The notes under the pieces were generated by a model. The model was not told the DNA's origin. It ran no database searches and saw only the letters and a list, made by a program, of their open reading frames with translations. A DNA stretch of 64,000 nt from Marinifilum flexuosum. GTDB taxonomy: Bacteria > Bacteroidota > Bacteroidia > Bacteroidales > Marinifilaceae. Where the stretch lies: the NCBI RefSeq assembly GCF_003610555.1, contig NZ_RAPQ01000012.1, positions 1-64,000 on the forward strand. Reading direction: 5' to 3'. Position 1 is the first letter of the stretch, and every line of letters starts with the position of its first letter. The position numbers and the translations under genes were made by a program. Positions 60,258 to 64,000 of the stretch are shown in pieces.

Positions 60258-60766
60258 TGAGTGCTGAAATAGAAATTGATGGATTAGATGAATTGATGGA
60301 TAGTTTAAAAAAACTACCCCACAAAATGAGCTCTAAAATGATTTTGAAAGCTCAGCGAAAAGCCGCTAAACCATTGGTAAAATCAGCACAAAGCAAAGCA
60401 CCAGTTTCCAATATTACCAGAGTAGACTGGTATGGCAAACGCCGCACAATTCATCCGGGCGATTTAAAGAAATCGATAGGAACTATTAAAGGGAGGAACA
60501 AAACGAATCCTACAACATTTGTAGGTCCGAAAGTATCGCGAGGCCGAAAAAGAAAACACGATGCATGGTATGCACACTTTCCAGAGTTCGGAACCGATGG
60601 CTACACCGTGAAAAAAGGCCCATTAAAAGGCAAGTTTTTTCCTGGTCAGCCAGCACAACCATACATGCGACCAGCCTACGACGAAACAAAAGACGAAGTA
60701 TTAGACGTTTTGGGCGATGAATTAGGAAAAATTGTACATGATCATTTTAAGAAAACATTGAAATAA
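60257..60766 (+). CDS. HK97 gp10-like tail-completion protein
   Basis: The 169-residue protein (EIEIDGLDELMDSLKKLPHK) with a late YMRPAYDETKDEVLDVLGDE matches the HK97 gp10 family that joins head and tail. One-base overlap with the next gene. Confidence 0.9.
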   Translation: MSAEIEIDGLDELMDSLKKLPHKMSSKMILKAQRKAAKPLVKSAQSKAPVSNITRVDWYGKRRTIHPGDLKKSIGTIKGRNKTNPTTFVGPKVSRGRKRKHDAWYAHFPEFGTDGYTVKKGPLKGKFFPGQPAQPYMRPAYDETKDEVLDVLGDELGKIVHDHFKKTLK

Positions 60767-61119
60767 TGGTTTACGAAGTTTTACAAGCACTGATAACAGA
60801 TATAGAGCTATTGCCAATAGTTGGAGCACAAGCCCAAGCATTGCCATTTGCCACATATCAGGTTATCGATAGTGAACCAAACGACGATATGTATGAAACC
60901 AATGATTTCGAGCATAGGGTACAAATCAATGTATATGCAAAAACCTACATCGAGGTACAATCTCTTTGTGGATCCATCTACGACAAATTACAGCGCAAAT
61001 CGGGAATAATTGGCGGTGTAGATGTTGCGAGCATTCGTTTGATAGACGAACGCGATTCGAATATTGAAGACCGCAGAGTAAGCGGCAAACAATTGGACTA
61101 TAAAATTATTATTCGCTAA
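60766..61119 (+). CDS. DUF3168 tail-terminator-like protein
   Basis: The 117-residue protein (VYEVLQALITDIELLPIVGA) matches DUF3168, the tail terminator family. It is the last of the connector genes before the tail tube. Confidence 0.85.
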   Translation: MVYEVLQALITDIELLPIVGAQAQALPFATYQVIDSEPNDDMYETNDFEHRVQINVYAKTYIEVQSLCGSIYDKLQRKSGIIGGVDVASIRLIDERDSNIEDRRVSGKQLDYKIIIR

Positions 61120-61130
61120 TAACTATTGAT

Positions 61131-61577
61131 ATGGCAAGAAAAAATATAAGAGGTGATAAGTTATTGTTGAGCTTCGATTTTGATGGCACCAGCTATTTGT
61201 ATGCAGGAATTACAGATCACGATCAAAATTTTGAGCGTGACATGATTGAGATTACCGACATGCATACACCTGCCGAAGCTACCGAGTACATGGCAGGAAG
61301 AATGAAGCACGATTTAAATGTGAATGGACTTCATAAACCAGGTACCGACGAAATTGCACCAGCACAACAATACTTGGATAAGTACACAGCAATTGCAGCA
61401 ATGCAAGCAGGTACCATTATTACAGTAAAACGTGGTGGTACCGCTACAGGCGAAAAGTACATTGAGGCCAAGTACATCATTAAGAATGTAAAAGATTCTG
61501 CAAAAGATAACGATAAAGTAACTGAATCATTAAGCCTTCAGGGAACTGGAGCCTTTGAGATTAAAACAGTTGCTTAA
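61131..61577 (+). CDS. major tail tube protein
   Basis: The 148-residue protein (LLLSFDFDGTSYLYAGITDH; YMAGRMKHDLNVNG) matches the TP901-1-type tail tube protein, forming the tube of the long tail. Confidence 0.85.
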   Translation: MARKNIRGDKLLLSFDFDGTSYLYAGITDHDQNFERDMIEITDMHTPAEATEYMAGRMKHDLNVNGLHKPGTDEIAPAQQYLDKYTAIAAMQAGTIITVKRGGTATGEKYIEAKYIIKNVKDSAKDNDKVTESLSLQGTGAFEIKTVA

Positions 61578-61609
61578 TCAAGTAATTAACTTTTAAACAA
61601 TCAGACAGC

Positions 61610-61939
61610 ATGAAAGTTAAATTAGACAATAAAGAATACTCTGTGGCATTTGGTATGTCCGCATTTCGAAATTTAAAAAACAGAGTAGGAATCGATATTC
61701 CTGATGTTCAGAAATGCTTAAAAAAAATGATGGATAAACCTGACGATGTTGATATGCAACAGATGGAAACAATTGCAGAGTTGATATTATCAGGGATTAT
61801 TAATGGAGCCAGAAAAGAAAAACTTGATGATCCTGGACTAACCATTGATGATGTATTCGACATTATGGATGATACCGCCCAATTTGAAAAGATTATGGAG
61901 GAATACTCCAAAGATGCCGATACAGGTGAAAAAAACTAA
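61610..61939 (+). CDS. tail assembly chaperone G
   Basis: The 109-residue protein (KVKLDNKEYSVAFGMSAFRN; ILSGIINGARKEKLDD) sits between tail tube and tape measure, as gpG does. Its stop TAA is reached directly after the slippery A AAA AAC. It is the short product; the longer product is made by frameshifting. Confidence 0.85.
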   Translation: MKVKLDNKEYSVAFGMSAFRNLKNRVGIDIPDVQKCLKKMMDKPDDVDMQQMETIAELILSGIINGARKEKLDDPGLTIDDVFDIMDDTAQFEKIMEEYSKDADTGEKN

Positions 61940-61975
61940 ACCAGCCCACCGATGAAGATTCCAGCGGTGGGCTGG
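61930..61975 (+). other. programmed -1 ribosomal frameshift signal
   Basis: The heptamer A AAA AAC (61930-61936) is in the zero frame (GAA AAA AAC TAA), followed after 4 nt by a perfect 10-bp hairpin, CCAGCCCACC (61941-61950)/GGTGGGCTGG (61966-61975), with a 15-nt loop. This is a textbook X XXY YYZ plus stimulator. Confidence 0.92.
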
Positions 61976-62349
61976 AAATTACATTGAATTACCTGTTTAA
62001 AACCTGTGTCGGACAGGTAGGAATACAACCCGAAATATTTTGGGAATTCTCATTTGCTGAAGTAGTACTAGTAATCCTCGGATTTACCGAATTACAAAAC
62101 GCAAGAGAAGAGGCCCAATGGAAGCGAGTTGATTTCCTGAACCAAGAACAATGGAACTCAGCACGATGGAGCACGGCAGCATTAATGTCATCTTTTGGTG
62201 GTGAATCAGTAGACCCCAAAAAACTATTAAAACTACCGTGGGATGCCGAAGAATCCGAAGAGTTGATTGTTGAAAACCTCATGACAAAAGAAGAACTGGA
62301 AACATGTGCCAATGCCTGGGGAATAGATTTAGAGAAGTATGAATGGTAA
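61936..62349 (+). CDS. tail assembly chaperone T part of G-T fusion
   Basis: The frame -1 to G stays open from the slip site to TAA at 62347 and has no ATG at its beginning (first candidate start is TTG 61984). Read after slippage the join is KLNQPTDEDSSGG and then LFKTCVGQVGIQPEIFWEF. So it is made as the C-terminal part of G-T, a template for tail tube length assembly. The tape measure ATG lies inside its end. Confidence 0.85.
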   Translation, partial: LNQPTDEDSSGGLEITLNYLFKTCVGQVGIQPEIFWEFSFAEVVLVILGFTELQNAREEAQWKRVDFLNQEQWNSARWSTAALMSSFGGESVDPKKLLKLPWDAEESEELIVENLMTKEELETCANAWGIDLEKYEW

Positions 62350-64000
62350 AAAAACAATAGCATCATTAACCGTAAAGATTGCAGCCAATGCCGCAGCCTT
62401 TATGAGTGGTATTGAGAAAGCGCAAAAGAAAATGCAACGCTTTTCGCGCAAAATGGAACGTACTGGAAAAAGTATGGCCCGAAACTATACCGTACCAATG
62501 GCAGCCATTGCCGCCGCTGGTGTTATGATGGCTAACAGTTTAGATGTATCATTCTCGAAAATCGAAAACCTTGTTGGTATTGGAGGCAAGGCATTAACCG
62601 AGCTTAAACATGAAGTAAAAGCCATTTCTTCAGAAACAGGATTGATGCAGCAAGAAATGAGTGAAGCCTCATTTGTTGTAACCTCGGCAGGTCTGCGAGG
62701 TGCTCACGCCATGAATGTTGTGAAGATGGCGGCAAAAGCCGCCAATATCGGACTGGGCGAAACCAAGGAAATTGCACGAGCCGTAACCGCCGTTATGCAA
62801 GCCTATGGCCCCGAAATGATGAGCGCAGCACATGCCACCGACACCCTAACCGCCATTGTTCGGGAAGGGAATTTGGAAGCAAGCGACCTTGCACCAACAC
62901 TGGGGCGTGTAGTTGGTATGGCCGCACAGTTGGGAATCTCCTTTGAGGAGGTAGGTGCCAACATTGCCACCTTTACCCGATTAGGAGTTGGAGCCGAAGA
63001 GGCCGTTGTTGGCCTGCGTGGTGTTATGTCGGCATTAATAAAACCAACCGCCGAAAGTAAAGAAGCCTTGAAATCTATTGGCATGACCTTTGCCCAGTTG
63101 CGCGACCGAGTGCAAAAGGGTGGTTTAGCAAATGCGCTACGAGTGCTGATGGAGAAATTTAGAGGCAACGATGAAGGCTTGTCGAAGCTGATACCAAATG
63201 TCAGAGCACTCGCAAACGTGCTTGGTACAGCTGGCGCACAAGCCGAAAATTACTCACAAATTGTTACCAACCTAAACAACGCCAACGGCATTGTAGATGA
63301 AGGATTTAAAAACGTTTCGAAAACCGCCGATTTCAAATTTAGAACGGCCCTTGTCAATTTAAAAACCGCAGGCATTGAACTCGGAAAAACCCTAATGCCA
63401 ATAGCCACACAATTGGCCGATATTGTATCGGGTGCAGCAAAATGGGTTGCAAACCTGGACGAAACCACACGCAAGTGGATTGTTGGAATAGGATTGGCAG
63501 TAGCTGCAATTGGCCCATTGTTGATTGTGGTTGGGAAATCGGTATCCGTTATAGCTTCATTGGCTGGAGCCATAAAAGGTTTTATGGCGGTTGGTGGAGC
63601 CATGAGTGCCATTATTACACCAATACCAGCCTTATTGCTTGGCGTTGCCGCTGCCATTGGTGCAGTAGTTATAGCACAAAAACAATGGGGCAAGCAATCG
63701 GCTTCAGAAAAATTAAAATCGGAACGAACAGAATTAAACCTGTTGGTTAAATCATTAATCACCGCCAACGATAATGAAAGTGCTCGCGCTACAATCATTA
63801 AAGAAATCAATGAAAAATACCCTGCATTTTTAAAAGGGATAGATACCGAAAAAGTTGGATTAGACGAAATCAAAAAGCGATTAATACTGGTGAATGATCA
63901 GTATAAAGATAGAATTCGCTTAATGATTATACAGGAAGATGCAGCCGCAAAAGAAAGTGAATTAAACTCATTGTATCGCAAACAAGCCGATCACATCAAA
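62339..64000 (+). CDS. tail tape measure protein (partial)
   Basis: ATG 62339 opens a frame that runs off the window (554 codons visible). It starts NGKKTIASLTVKIAANAAAF and contains the TP901-type core (EVKAISSETGLMQQEMSEAS; AAQLGISFEEVGANIATFTR). Hydrophobic helices follow about residue 380 (WIVGIGLAVAAIGPLLIVVG). It sets tail length. It overlaps the G-T gene end by 11 bp. Confidence 0.93.
   Translation, partial: MNGKKTIASLTVKIAANAAAFMSGIEKAQKKMQRFSRKMERTGKSMARNYTVPMAAIAAAGVMMANSLDVSFSKIENLVGIGGKALTELKHEVKAISSETGLMQQEMSEASFVVTSAGLRGAHAMNVVKMAAKAANIGLGETKEIARAVTAVMQAYGPEMMSAAHATDTLTAIVREGNLEASDLAPTLGRVVGMAAQLGISFEEVGANIATFTRLGVGAEEAVVGLRGVMSALIKPTAESKEALKSIGMTFAQLRDRVQKGGLANALRVLMEKFRGNDEGLSKLIPNVRALANVLGTAGAQAENYSQIVTNLNNANGIVDEGFKNVSKTADFKFRTALVNLKTAGIELGKTLMPIATQLADIVSGAAKWVANLDETTRKWIVGIGLAVAAIGPLLIVVGKSVSVIASLAGAIKGFMAVGGAMSAIITPIPALLLGVAAAIGAVVIAQKQWGKQSASEKLKSERTELNLLVKSLITANDNESARATIIKEINEKYPAFLKGIDTEKVGLDEIKKRLILVNDQYKDRIRLMIIQEDAAAKESELNSLYRKQADHIK

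Larger units (their letters stand above)
36077..64000. mobile_element. HK97-type tailed prophage (left part; right end outside window)
   Basis: From the tRNA-Arg end onward the genes are phage-type: integrase, repressor, replication, recombinases, HNH/TerS/TerL, portal, protease, capsid, connectors, tail tube, G/GT chaperones, tape measure. Organisation and content fit a long-tailed (siphovirus-like) temperate phage. Lysis, tail tip and attR are not in the window. The left boundary is inferred from the tRNA and the integrase. Confidence 0.93.

Overview
The window comes from a low-GC member of the Bacteroidota. I infer this from promoter-like pairs of TTTG and TAnnTTTG (clear before the tRNA-Arg genes and at 37561), an OmpA/TonB-type outer-membrane barrel receptor with a carboxypeptidase-like N-terminal domain, a giant secreted protein built of PKD-like repeats, and Bacteroidota-type dispersed repeats. 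A marine Marinilabiliales/Marinifilaceae-like organism is plausible but not proven.

Chromosomal part (1 to about 36080). A partial adhesin-like gene (1-3377, minus) is followed by a long minus-strand run of housekeeping genes: an RluF-type pseudouridine synthase, beta-carbonic anhydrase, glutaminase, a membrane histidine kinase, a CNNM/CBS transporter-like protein, the pbpC plus alpha-2-macroglobulin pair, an RhlE-type helicase, a VOC protein, a DUF1287 protein bracketed by two related repeat elements, an outer-membrane receptor and a flavodoxin/ferredoxin fusion. Five tRNA genes (Ser, Gly, Tyr, Gly, Tyr) follow. The plus strand then carries a diacylglycerol-kinase-like gene, recF-dciA, a DHH phosphoesterase, a BASS-like transporter and an MBL-fold hydrolase. 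ndk, a TPR protein, an RsmI-like methyltransferase and an MFS transporter are on the minus strand.

The most unusual chromosomal structure is at 20591-20855. Seven CCACAC motifs spaced exactly 21 bp apart run into seven inverted GTGTGG-like motifs, also exactly 21 bp apart, and all are mirror-symmetric about base 20723. The array starts inside the last codons of an unrecognised 258-residue all-helical protein gene (19825-20601). I know no described system with this layout.

Prophage part (about 36077 to beyond 64000). Two identical tandem tRNA-Arg(UCU) genes end at an HK97-type prophage. It begins with a terminator, repeated TTAGTACCCA boxes and an IntDOT-like tyrosine integrase. A lysogeny block follows on the minus strand (a secreted small protein, a coiled-coil protein, a Cro/CI-like repressor), with a strong candidate structured RNA at 39203-39329. 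The early region holds a replication-initiator-like gene with four copies of a 27-28-nt motif, a serine recombinase, a DNA methylase and a second tyrosine recombinase. Packaging genes (HNH, TerS, TerL) come next, then an accessory block with PcfK/PcfJ-like proteins and a DnaA-domain-IV-like protein. The structural genes run portal, protease, capsid, connectors, tail tube, G/GT chaperones (with a visible -1 frameshift signal) and tape measure, which runs off the window end. Eight 17-bp sites of the form YTAAAC-N5-GTTTAR (one with a single mismatch in each arm class) sit at prophage promoters and look like one operator family. The right attachment site and the lysis genes are outside the window.
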